Origin: JAICXG01 sp963801255
Lineage (GTDB): Bacteria; Verrucomicrobiota; Verrucomicrobiia; Chthoniobacterales; UBA10450
Direction of reading: 5' to 3'
Assembly: GCA_963801255.1 (NCBI GenBank)
Contig: CAWDEC010000008.1
Location: 62,001-126,000 of the forward strand
Length of the DNA: 64,000 nt
A model generated the notes under the pieces. That model saw only the letters and a program-made list of their open reading frames with translations. It was not told the origin of the DNA and made no database searches. The position numbers and the translations under genes are program-made. Below, one piece after another: positions 34,701 through 41,405 of this stretch. Numbering within the stretch: position 1 is the stretch's first letter; every line of letters begins with the position of its first letter.

Positions 34701-34822
34701 GCTCGAATACTGTAAACGCCATCGAAGCGTTCGAGAGCTTATCTGCTATCCCGATAGGCGGAATGGTGACGCCGGGTAACCCGACCTGGGAAGCACTTCT
34801 TCGAGCTAGCGGAGGAGCTTGA
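31712..34822 (+). CDS. large protein with two kinase-like repeats and a C-terminal putative peptidoglycan-binding module
   Basis: 1036 residues, no signal peptide. Two homologous units of about 400 residues (about 75-450 and 535-900) share LDFYAPSG/IDFYTGKT, then KFKVG/GKYKQ, then HVSRLLGHLVEVPPATYRT / YHLSRFLDCGHVEPAIVRT. Each then has QVDRLGN (D299, N303) or QADRFSGN (D769, N774), and finally YKDNDDG (346-351) or MKDNDAG (820-826). An N-lobe Lys, a DR-x2/3-N catalytic loop and a DN-D metal site in that order resemble the PI3/4-kinase, HipA and Fam20-like kinase folds; this is a motif-level inference. A Pro/Ser/Ala linker (460-500) joins them. Residues 948-1030 form a PG_binding_1-like helical module shared with the next gene. 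Confidence 0.6.
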   Translation: MQSPSMPLSDSATGQDTSVSFGDPPTIEHSTPTGEKDVAQRLMPFPFTPPDVKLKGNENLSGANDWFTEHDKKKLDELSQLDFYAPSGPESVGVVPKLHNTSAGIEIYRLNPPLEKVTFEQKEGPFRPGMTKKFSNKRDGKKIAKFKVGTMAESGLACFHVSRLLGHLVEVPPATYRTMDAQEFKKVASQATTTGHPSCTAAWATLRSLVNSGSSKLLLPGGKLVFGSLAENPRGENSSPEDYWTVGAIRGHSFYRVLSSKSPVATTLNLDDAKSLQDLALAQDMTRGVILDLIFHQVDRLGNISTGQLQHYVTKSGKVKWDDQLSDKDKTDAVGAVLPLKRIIYKDNDDGMMWNSSVSVAAILSETHHLDQTIYSRLQWLSGLMQDSEPDSASKIKDYFVNAVHVSPGNYDSLKASLIKQAAALKSRVDSKDIQLDLDFEGTMRKLYAKKIEAAQSNATGESPASSPASAVSTPTPSATSAPEASASPAPGPGSETTHEHVVTTHVAPSGTIELATRAAVFPGHPEIYSKKDIEKEKELANIDFYTGKTDDGLDIVLIPKTYSTSPGLNVHAVKLPAGMSRLAYAAAHAAKNRSPGDRVIGKYKQTIPTHFTYSPSILGYYHLSRFLDCGHVEPAIVRTIDVEAHKPLADLGKEKATGSNNRQQWTELRSLDDSHDDRRLYTKDGKQLFGALQANPSGEESYPHLSQLSGAGAFAASAEFGKATSADSLKLTYKDANGKLSQAAVQQLVQVKDLAEMILLDFIMSQADRFSGNIHSKKTYMWIENGALKKEDKKGDPTKAAEQTKKIPGDAILVNRMIMKDNDAGLVSGNLAKSNHLLEKVAHMSQDTYDRLLVLQKELERPEVAQWYQDEVLFTAADFKTMKDNVAQAVANLTSRKDKSLFLDASLSAALGVEEKNDQDSSSAETPELSPADGSSPGLTAPVIASSVGRWEKGAENLPADVQTVQRMLQKAAETLHASQVDPKGVDGKIARPPARSNTVNAIEAFESLSAIPIGGMVTPGNPTWEALLRASGGA

Positions 34823-34837
34823 TTGGTCTTGTTGACC

Positions 34838-35662
34838 ATGAGTGTGCAAATCTTCGGATCAGTCGGCCGCTGGGAACGCGGCGCGCAGAATGTAAAGACG
34901 GACGTTGAGACCATCCAGCAACTATTGCAGCTCGCGGCGACAATGCTGAATGCTCCGCAGGTCGATCCGCATGGCGTCGATGGAGCCATAGCGCATCCGC
35001 CAGCTGGGTCAGCGACGGTGCAGGCCATTGAAAGTTTCCAAGGTCGTTTCACCAGCGCAGTTGATGGCATTATCGCACCTTCGAGCGACACATGGGGTGC
35101 TCTCATGCACGCCACGGGTAACAATATTACTGCCGCGGCGCAGACTAATAACCTATCGTGTTGTTTCCCCTTTCCAATTGTCCCTAACTATAGCTGGGAA
35201 GAACGCCCGCGCGCGTTTGCCTCGCCGCGCGCCGGCGGCAGCAGGTTGCATGCGGGCTGTGATCTTTACTTCCCGCGCGGCACGCCTATTCATGCTGTCG
35301 CCGACGGTATCGTAGTTCGCGGTCCATATCCGTTCTATTGCGAGACGTTTGCTTTGGAAATCGATCACGGTTCTTTTCTGGCACGCTACGGCGAAATCCA
35401 AAGCAGCACTGAGGTGCATGCCGGCAGCACCGTCCGGGCCGGACAGGCAATCGCGAGAGTAGGACACTTGGTCGGCATTCAGGTGCCAAGCGACATGTTA
35501 CATTTCGAGCTCTATGACAAAAGCGGTAGCGGTCCGCTCACAGTCGGCAACGGCGCCAACTCCGCAATTAGGAACGGAATGCCTTTTATGCGACGCAAGG
35601 ATTTGATCGACCCAACCTCGCGGCTCAATCAGTGGAAGGATAACTTGCCGTCTTCAGACTAA
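34838..35662 (+). CDS. M23-like peptidase domain protein with N-terminal putative peptidoglycan-binding module
   Basis: 274 residues from the ATG at 34838; the frame opens at a TTG 15 nt earlier. Residues 8-92 (SVGRWERGAQNVKTDVETIQ, DPHGVDGAI, TVQAIESFQ) repeat the C-terminal module of the preceding protein. The M23/LytM domain follows, with zinc ligands H138 and D142 in LHAGCD and H222 in MLHFELYD. The canonical HxH has Met220 in place of the first, catalytic, His, so endopeptidase activity is doubtful. No signal peptide. It lies 15 bp after the large kinase-like gene and surely belongs to the same unit. Confidence 0.8.
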   Translation: MSVQIFGSVGRWERGAQNVKTDVETIQQLLQLAATMLNAPQVDPHGVDGAIAHPPAGSATVQAIESFQGRFTSAVDGIIAPSSDTWGALMHATGNNITAAAQTNNLSCCFPFPIVPNYSWEERPRAFASPRAGGSRLHAGCDLYFPRGTPIHAVADGIVVRGPYPFYCETFALEIDHGSFLARYGEIQSSTEVHAGSTVRAGQAIARVGHLVGIQVPSDMLHFELYDKSGSGPLTVGNGANSAIRNGMPFMRRKDLIDPTSRLNQWKDNLPSSD

Positions 35663-35908
35663 GAGTTGATTCACCTTTGTGAGGCCGGACCAAATAGCTC
35701 TTTTCCTCCTCGCGTTATTTGTGTTGTCGGTCGATCTTCAACTTCGACCCGCTAGGAAATCAACATTCGGAGCGCTGCCAGGCGCCGGAGAAAAACCAAA
35801 AGAACGCCCGCTCCGATTCGCGCCGGTGAGAGCAACCGACTGAGGGAAGGCGCGCGGGCTTTCATAACAGGCCGATTGCCGTTTAGGCCCTTCTTTGTAT
35901 GATCGCTT
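35663..35908. other. non-coding stretch before the ligA remnant
   Basis: No gene, hairpin terminator or recognisable repeat is visible in these 246 bp. Together with the following remnant it makes a roughly 490-bp gap between the M23-like gene and the chitosanase-like gene. Confidence 0.4.
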
Positions 35909-36058
35909 ATAGCCGAAGCGGAAGCCTTGGCGGAGCGTCGGATTGCGGTATTGGGTCGCCAGATCGCGGAGCACAGTCGGCGTTATTACGGCGAGGCGAC
36001 GCCAACAATTTCGGACAGGTATTGCGTGGGAGAAGACCGCTGCAAAGAAGCGCGATAA
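35909..36058 (+). pseudogene. decayed copy of the 5' end of ligA
   Basis: In one frame this reads IAEAEALAERRIAVLGRQI followed by AEHSRRYYGEATPTISDR, then an unrelated tail to TAA at 36056. It matches LigA residues 3-37 (AEHNRRYYDEAAPTISDR) of the intact gene 1.1 kb downstream. At DNA level the 60 bases from 35961 align with those from 37101 with only a few differences. No start codon fits. It is a remnant left by a duplication or by insertion of island DNA carrying a foreign ligA end. Confidence 0.8.
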
Positions 36059-36145
36059 TGCCGGACAAAGACTTCGTGCTGGCCGCGCGCTTAGAAGCGC
36101 CACTGATGTTGTCAGGCAAGTGACATTCTAAGCAGAGAATTAACT

Positions 36146-36150
36146 AGGAG
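36146..36150 (+). promoter_or_regulatory. ribosome binding site AGGAG ahead of an ATT codon
   Basis: AGGAG at 36146-36150 is 6 nt upstream of ATT (36157-36159) in the frame of the chitosanase-like gene, directly after an in-frame TAG (36145-36147). The first ATG in frame is 93 nt further on, inside conserved sequence. The spacing is ideal for initiation at the ATT. Confidence 0.5.
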
Positions 36151-36156
36151 AGAAAG

Positions 36157-36885
36157 ATTAGGACTAAGTTAAAGTTTCTAAAACGGGTCGGCTACTCCGA
36201 TATCCATACACTCGCCGATGACGACTCTGCGTTCTTCTACGAATCAGGAATGATGATCGACGCCGACGGCGGTTATCATGCCTACAACCGCGACAACAAG
36301 CTGGGACTGGACTATTTGGCAAATGCCGGCAAGCCGGGTAATTGGTGGGCGCTCGTAACAGATAATGGCAAGCGTGCCGGCAATCCTGTCGTGCAGAAGG
36401 ATTCTGACCCAGCGCCCGGCTATTATATAGCCACGACGTCGCTTGAGGATAGCAACTTCCAGAGATTCGATCCGCGTCGTTACGTAAATTCGGAGTCGGT
36501 CAACTTTTTCGTCCTTCCGGGCAAACTCAATCTTGGAGCGGAGTTGGGAGATTTCGGCGTGGTCATTCGACCCGATAAGAACGACTACGATTATGCTGTC
36601 TATGCCGATGTCGGCCCAGTTGGCAAAATTGGCGAGGCTTCAATGGCGCTGGCCAATGCATTAGGGATCCCGTCCAACCCTAAGTTAGGGGGTATTGCTC
36701 ATGGCATCATCTACATCGTCTTCCCTGGTTCGGCGAAAGGGTGGCCGCTGAATCAGGCCCAAATTGATCAATATGGAGCAGCGCTCTTCGCCAAGTGGGG
36801 CGGGCTGGATAAGGCAAAGGAATGCTTTCCAAGTGCTCTCTGGATGCTTAATAGTCCGCTGATCGAGATTGCAACGCCGGTGTAA
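36157..36885 (+). CDS. GH75 chitosanase-like protein, probable ATT start
   Basis: 242 residues from ATT at 36157, or 211 from the ATG at 36250. Upstream of the ATG the frame reads GYSDIHTLADDDSAFFYESG, continuing into MMIDADGGYHAYN, which belongs to the fold, so the ATG start would truncate it. Family marks are NRDNKLGLDYLANAG, GYYIATTSLEDS, RRYVNSESVNFFVLPG, and the catalytic segment YADVGPVGKIGEA with Asp151 and Glu160 (ATT numbering). GH75 enzymes cut chitosan with inversion. There is no signal peptide. It is flanked by a ligA remnant upstream and a remnant of its own 5' end downstream. Confidence 0.75.
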   Translation: MRTKLKFLKRVGYSDIHTLADDDSAFFYESGMMIDADGGYHAYNRDNKLGLDYLANAGKPGNWWALVTDNGKRAGNPVVQKDSDPAPGYYIATTSLEDSNFQRFDPRRYVNSESVNFFVLPGKLNLGAELGDFGVVIRPDKNDYDYAVYADVGPVGKIGEASMALANALGIPSNPKLGGIAHGIIYIVFPGSAKGWPLNQAQIDQYGAALFAKWGGLDKAKECFPSALWMLNSPLIEIATPV

Positions 36886-36925
36886 TTCGGGCTTGCGCAG
36901 ATTCTTCGGTTCTTGAGTCGCGGCC

Positions 36926-37038
36926 ATAAGATCTCTTTTCTGCCATCGACTGATGCAAGTAGTGCCGCTGAGTATGAATCAGGGTTCTGTATCGACGCCG
37001 CGGCCTTCGGATTGGCGATCACGCATTGGCACTTATAG
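36926..37038 (+). pseudogene. decayed copy of the 5' end of the GH75 gene
   Basis: In frame this reads SSAAEYESGFCIDAAAFG and stops at TAG 37036-37038. It parallels DSAFFYESGMMIDADGG of the intact gene. At DNA level the blocks GAATCAGG and ATCGACGCCG are identical and in the same spacing. It lies between the intact GH75 gene and ligA. Confidence 0.6.
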
Positions 37039-37044
37039 TTCCTC

Positions 37045-39054
37045 ATGACGCAGGCAGAGGTTGCGGCTGAGGAACGGATTGTGGGGCTAAGGGCTGAGAT
37101 CGCGGAACACAATCGGCGTTATTACGACGAGGCGGCGCCGACAATTTCGGACCGGGAATATGATCGGCTTTATCGCGAACTGATCGATCTCGAGACGCAG
37201 TTTCCGAAGTTCGTTAGGCCGGATTCGCCGACCCAGCGTATCGGTGGCGCACCGCTCAAAGCGTTCTCGCAGATCACGCATCGCGTCCCAATGCTTAGTC
37301 TTGATAACACTTACTCGGAAGAAGAGGTCGGGGCTTTCTATCGGCGAATGACAAAGCTTTTGCCTAACGACAAGATCCCGGTGGTGGTGGAGCCGAAGGT
37401 CGATGGAGTGGCGGTTTCGTTGCTTTATGAAAACGGACGACTGCGATATGCCGCTACCCGTGGCGACGGAACAACCGGCGACGATATTACGCAAAATGTC
37501 CGCACGATTCGCTCGTTGCCGAAACAGTTGAAGGGCGATCCGCCCAAAGTTTTTGAGGTTCGCGGGGAAGTTTTCATGACGAAGGAAGGCTTTGCAAAAC
37601 TGAACACTGAAAGAAGCGAGGCCGGACTGGCAGTCTTTGCCAATCCCCGCAACTCGGCGGCCGGCTCGCTCAAGCAGCTTGATCCGGCGATCACCGCGCA
37701 GCGGCCGTTAGGGATCGTCCTTTACGGCACCGGAGCGGTGGAAGGCGTCGAACTGACGCATCATTCGCAGCTCTTCTCGCTACTAAAAAGGCTGGGCCTG
37801 CCGACGAGCGATCGGTGGTGGATGGCGGATTCGCTCGAGGAAATTCTGAGCGCCATTCACGAGCTGGAGAAGGTCCGCCACGATTTCGTTTACGAAACCG
37901 ACGGAGCAGTCGTGAAAGTGGACGACTTCAGACAGCGTGAGTCGTTAGGCATGACGGCCAAGGCCCCGCGTTGGGCGATGGCCTTTAAGTACGAAGCGGA
38001 GCGGGTCGAGACGAAGTTGCACGACATTCTTATTCAGGTCGGTCGCACGGGAACACTCACGCCGGTGGCGGCGCTCGAACCGGTCTTCGTGAGCGGCAGC
38101 ACGGTTTCGCGCGCGACGTTGCATAACGAGGAGGAGATCGCGCGCAAAGACATTCGAATTGGCGACACGGTGATGATCGAGAAAGCGGGCGAAGTCATTC
38201 CTGCGGTGGTGGGCGTGCGGACAGATTTGCGTGATGGATCGGAGAGGAAGTTTCGCATGCCGGTGAAGTGCCCGGTTTGCGGCAGCAAGGTGGTGAAAGA
38301 TGAAGGTCAGGTGGCGGTCCGTTGCGTGAATGTGCAATGCCCGGCACAGCGGAAACGGCGCATCGAGCATTTCGCTTCACGTGGTGCAATGGACATCGAA
38401 GGGTTGGGAGAGGCGATGGTCGAACAGCTCGTCAGGCATGGATTGATTGCGGACCCGAGCGACATTTATGGCCTAACGAACGAGCAGCTGGTCGCTTTGG
38501 AACGGATGGGGGATAAGAGCGTCGCAAATCTGCTTGGCGCGATCGAACGAAGCAAACAGCAACCGCTTTGGCGTCTACTTTTCGGCCTTGGCATCCTGCA
38601 TGTGGGTGTAAGCGCGGCGCGAGCGCTCGCGGAACACTTTCGCGATCTCGACGCCTTGATGGCCGCGACCGGGGAGGAGTTGCAACGAATTCCTGACGTA
38701 GGCGAGGTGGTGGGAAAAAGCATCGCGCAGTTTTTTCGCGAACCTGGAAATCATGCGATGATCGAAAAACTGCGGACGGCGGGTTTGCGGCTAAGCAGCG
38801 AGCCAAAAGTGGTTGCGCCTAACGATTCCAAGATCAAGGGAACCACCTGGGTCCTCACCGGAACCCTGAGCAAACCGCGCGAGGAGATCGCCGAGGAAAT
38901 CGTCAGGCACGGCGGCAAGGTGAGCGGGAGCGTGAGCAAAAAAACCAGTTTCGTGCTCGCAGGGGAAGAGGCGGGAAGCAAGCTGGCGAAAGCGAAGAAG
39001 CTCGGAATTCAAATTGTCGAAGAGTCCCAGCTTCGGAAGCTACTTGCGAGCTAG
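37045..39054 (+). CDS. ligA: NAD-dependent DNA ligase
   Basis: 669 residues, the usual length. The N-terminal Ia domain (AEHNRRYYDEAAPTISDREYD) binds NAD. The adenylated lysine is K118 in VEPKVDGVA, with RGDGTTGDD and later GTLTPVAALEPV in the OB fold. The zinc site uses CPVC and CVNVQC. Helix-hairpin-helix repeats and a C-terminal BRCT domain (TTWVLTGTLSKPREE, IVRHGGKVSGSVSKKTSFVL) follow. It seals nicks in replication and repair. Four exact copies of the iterated word are inside, in contrast to the island just upstream, so this gene marks the return to native chromosome. Confidence 0.97.
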   Translation: MTQAEVAAEERIVGLRAEIAEHNRRYYDEAAPTISDREYDRLYRELIDLETQFPKFVRPDSPTQRIGGAPLKAFSQITHRVPMLSLDNTYSEEEVGAFYRRMTKLLPNDKIPVVVEPKVDGVAVSLLYENGRLRYAATRGDGTTGDDITQNVRTIRSLPKQLKGDPPKVFEVRGEVFMTKEGFAKLNTERSEAGLAVFANPRNSAAGSLKQLDPAITAQRPLGIVLYGTGAVEGVELTHHSQLFSLLKRLGLPTSDRWWMADSLEEILSAIHELEKVRHDFVYETDGAVVKVDDFRQRESLGMTAKAPRWAMAFKYEAERVETKLHDILIQVGRTGTLTPVAALEPVFVSGSTVSRATLHNEEEIARKDIRIGDTVMIEKAGEVIPAVVGVRTDLRDGSERKFRMPVKCPVCGSKVVKDEGQVAVRCVNVQCPAQRKRRIEHFASRGAMDIEGLGEAMVEQLVRHGLIADPSDIYGLTNEQLVALERMGDKSVANLLGAIERSKQQPLWRLLFGLGILHVGVSAARALAEHFRDLDALMAATGEELQRIPDVGEVVGKSIAQFFREPGNHAMIEKLRTAGLRLSSEPKVVAPNDSKIKGTTWVLTGTLSKPREEIAEEIVRHGGKVSGSVSKKTSFVLAGEEAGSKLAKAKKLGIQIVEESQLRKLLAS

Positions 39055-39137
39055 TGGCGCAGAATTGGGAATCGTTCTGTTCGGCTAAATCGCCGCAGGC
39101 AAGAGGAGGAACGATTTGGCTAACGAGAAATGATTTG

Positions 39138-40211
39138 TCAGGGCGTTTTGCTCGTCGCGGAGTTAAGCCGGAGCGGCACGACGGAATTATTGCTCGGCCC
39201 GAGCGCCATCGTGCCAGCCTTAGTCGAGGCTGCCTGGACGTTGAAGGTCAGTTTTTGATCCCCGCGCATTACGGTGATGGGAACGTTGTCGCCGGCGCTA
39301 ATGAAAAACGAAGCGTCGATTACGTCTTCGGGCTGATGCACTGGAACTTTTCCAACCTGCAAAAGGATATCGCCAGCGCGCAGACCTGAGTCTGCTGCCG
39401 GTGCGTCTTCGCTAATCTGTGTCATTTCCGCAGTTGAACCTGCGAGAGCGTTTTCGACCTGCTGCACGTCGATACCGATCCATCCATGATGTGGCTCGCC
39501 AAACCGGACGTAGTCGCGGCGAATTTTCTCGGCGGCGTCAATCGGTAGCGCGTAACAGGCTGAGCCGCTATCGACGCTGCTGACAAGGATGCCTACGACG
39601 TTCCCCTTGAAATCGAGCAAGGGCGCGCCGGCTTCGCCACGTTGCGTAGGGAGGTTGACACGCAAGTGCGTGGTCGAGAAATAACGGCCCAGAAACTTCC
39701 GATCAAAACCAGCGATCATGCCGAAGCTGGGCGACTCTGGTAAATCCAGCGGATAACCGATTGCTACTACGGGAGTCGCCAAGCTGAGCTCGGAGGACTT
39801 GCCGAGCGGGAGAAAAGGCGTAGCCGCATCAATCTTAAGCAAAGCGATGCCGCTGCGCAGGTCGGCCATCAATTGCGTCGCACGATATTTTTTGCCGGCG
39901 TATTGGACGGTGAAATTGTCCGCCTCGCCCGCTACGGAATACGAGGTGTAGATCGTGCCGGTTGGATCGATGAAAAAGCCTGTTCCGGAAAGCTCGCTGT
40001 GTTCGTCGAGGGCGTGAATCTTGACCACGGCGTTGCCGCAATGCTGGAAAAGAGCCGCGACTTCCCGGCTGATCGCTCCGGCAGTGTCTTCCTGAGCGCG
40101 CAAGGGCACTGCACTCAGACTAACGATCGCGACGAGACTAACGAAGCCAGCCAGACGCCCGCGAGACAAGGACGAGCGTCGACCCCGGCTAAAAATTGAA
40201 AGACGGCTCAT
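39138..40211 (-). CDS. HtrA/DegP-like protein with PDZ domain, catalytic triad lost
   Basis: 357 residues. The signal peptide or anchor ends near AVPLRAQ (residue 40). The trypsin-like fold is clear (GTGFFIDPTGTIYTS, VVAIGYPL, GAPLLDFKGNVVGI), as is a C-terminal PDZ domain (GWIGIDVQ, LRAGDILLQVGKVPV). All three catalytic residues are replaced: Ser92 for His (TSYSVAGEA), Gly121 for Asp (LRSGIALLKI) and Ala194 for Ser (GEAGAP). It is therefore a pseudoprotease, perhaps a sensor or chaperone in the periplasm. Last gene of an operon with an ECF sigma factor and a putative anti-sigma, overlapping the latter by 23 nt. Confidence 0.85.
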   Translation of the reverse strand: MSRLSIFSRGRRSSLSRGRLAGFVSLVAIVSLSAVPLRAQEDTAGAISREVAALFQHCGNAVVKIHALDEHSELSGTGFFIDPTGTIYTSYSVAGEADNFTVQYAGKKYRATQLMADLRSGIALLKIDAATPFLPLGKSSELSLATPVVAIGYPLDLPESPSFGMIAGFDRKFLGRYFSTTHLRVNLPTQRGEAGAPLLDFKGNVVGILVSSVDSGSACYALPIDAAEKIRRDYVRFGEPHHGWIGIDVQQVENALAGSTAEMTQISEDAPAADSGLRAGDILLQVGKVPVHQPEDVIDASFFISAGDNVPITVMRGDQKLTFNVQAASTKAGTMALGPSNNSVVPLRLNSATSKTP

Positions 40212-40701
40212 AACTCACAGGCAGCCGGTCGAGCACGTAACGCGGGGGTGCGGCTCGGTGAGTGTAGGCGCTTTCATTGACCTGCCGGGAAAGATCCGGG
40301 CCGAGACTACGGACACGAATCGGTGCGCTGAGGGTAAAGCTATCCGCCACGCGTTGGGCTGAGAGTTGCTCAATTACGCTGGACGGAACATTCGGCTGTT
40401 CGGAAACGACAGCCACGTTCGGTTCTGATGGAGCCTGCGAAACCTTAAAGGTAATCACAGCGGCACAAATCAAAACCGCCGCAGCCGCGGCTGGCATGGA
40501 AGTGAGTGACGGAATGTTTAGGCGAAAGAGCGAATCAGAAATCCGCTGCCACAGCACACTCCAGATCGGTTGCCGCAAAAGTTCGTCGCGCTGGCGGCGA
40601 TGAAACTCGTGCAAAAAATTCTCGAAGTATCCGGGCGGCGGTTGCTCGTAACGTTTTACGCGAAGCAATTTGCCGATTTCGTTGTCGTCGAAGTTTTCCA
40701 T
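40189..40701 (-). CDS. putative anti-sigma factor, single-pass membrane protein
   Basis: 170 residues. A charged cytosolic N-terminus (MENFDDNEIGKLLRVKRYEQ, PPPGYFENFLHEFHRRQ) is followed by one membrane segment near residues 88-106 (PAAAAAVLICAAVITFKV) and a periplasmic tail with no known domain. PPPGYFENF-type N-termini occur in membrane proteins encoded after ECF sigma genes in this phylum. Placement 12 bp after the sigma gene and before the HtrA-like gene supports an anti-sigma role. No zinc-binding anti-sigma motif is visible. Confidence 0.6.
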   Translation of the reverse strand: MENFDDNEIGKLLRVKRYEQPPPGYFENFLHEFHRRQRDELLRQPIWSVLWQRISDSLFRLNIPSLTSMPAAAAAVLICAAVITFKVSQAPSEPNVAVVSEQPNVPSSVIEQLSAQRVADSFTLSAPIRVRSLGPDLSRQVNESAYTHRAAPPRYVLDRLPVSYEPSFNF

Positions 40702-40713
40702 GTGCGGCGAGTG

Positions 40714-41403
40714 CTAACCAACGGGGTTTTTTCTGAATTCGTCCAGATAATTCTGCAGTTGGCGATTCGCGTAGAAAAGGCGGGACCGCACCGTTCCTTC
40801 GGAAACCCCAAGGATTTTGCTGATCTCGGCGTGTGGCATTCCCTGGATATGAAACATGGTGACGACTGCCCTGTGTTCATCAGACAGCTTCATCATTGCC
40901 TCGTTCAATCTTCGCTGGAGCTCTGTCAAGTCGGCTTCGCGCACCGGACTGCTCGTCGAGGTCAGCTCGATAAATTCCTTGTCGTTTTGAATACTGGCAT
41001 CCACATCGTCGAGGCTGAGGTGGTAGCGGCGGCCGCGCTTCTTCAGGAAATTGAGCGTCATGTTGACCGCAATGGTGTGGATCCAGGTGTAAAATGAGGA
41101 CTTGCCACGGAAGCCTTTGATCGCGCGATAAGCTTTTGCGAAAACGTCCTGCAACATGTCGTTCGTGTCCTCGTGGTTCGAGGTCATGTTGTAGATCAGA
41201 CCATAAAGGCGCGGGGAATATTTGATCACGAGTTCGTCGAAGGCCGCGGCCTCGCCCGATTGTGCGCGGGCGACAAGCGGCTGGTCCTCATCGATTCGCG
41301 GTTGATCCATCGCCTCGCGGCTACGTTTAGCACGCGCAGGAGCGGGCGACGATAGCAAATCGGAGATCCGGCGAGGGGCAGGTAAGGCGACCGCTGGAGT
41401 CAT
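40714..41403 (-). CDS. ECF RNA polymerase sigma factor (sigma-E type)
   Basis: 229 residues from the ATG at 41403, directly after the YugP stop. The longer frame to 41634 runs into that gene. Region 2 reads FDELVIKYSPRLYGLIYNM and DMLQDVFAKAYRAIKGFRG, then FYTWIHTIAVNMTLNFL. Region 4 reads MKLSDEHRAVVTMFHIQGM and HAEISKILGVSEGTVRSRLFYANRQL. A 50-residue Pro/Ala/Arg-rich N-terminal extension precedes the domain; a second ATG (MDQPRIDEDQP) may be the true start. It probably controls an envelope-stress regulon with its downstream partners. Confidence 0.9.
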   Translation of the reverse strand: MTPAVALPAPRRISDLLSSPAPARAKRSREAMDQPRIDEDQPLVARAQSGEAAAFDELVIKYSPRLYGLIYNMTSNHEDTNDMLQDVFAKAYRAIKGFRGKSSFYTWIHTIAVNMTLNFLKKRGRRYHLSLDDVDASIQNDKEFIELTSTSSPVREADLTELQRRLNEAMMKLSDEHRAVVTMFHIQGMPHAEISKILGVSEGTVRSRLFYANRQLQNYLDEFRKNPVG

Positions 41404-41405
41404 GG

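Noticed and set aside
36055..36123. Possible ligA 3' end (DKDFVLAARLEAP resembling TSFVLAGEEAG) after the 5' remnant
   Set aside because: Only a few residues match and the frame differs from the 5' remnant, so it is not above chance by eye.
25174..36885. Prophage
   Set aside because: Endolysin-like M15 and M23-type genes are present, but no integrase, terminase, capsid, tail, portal or holin gene was seen.
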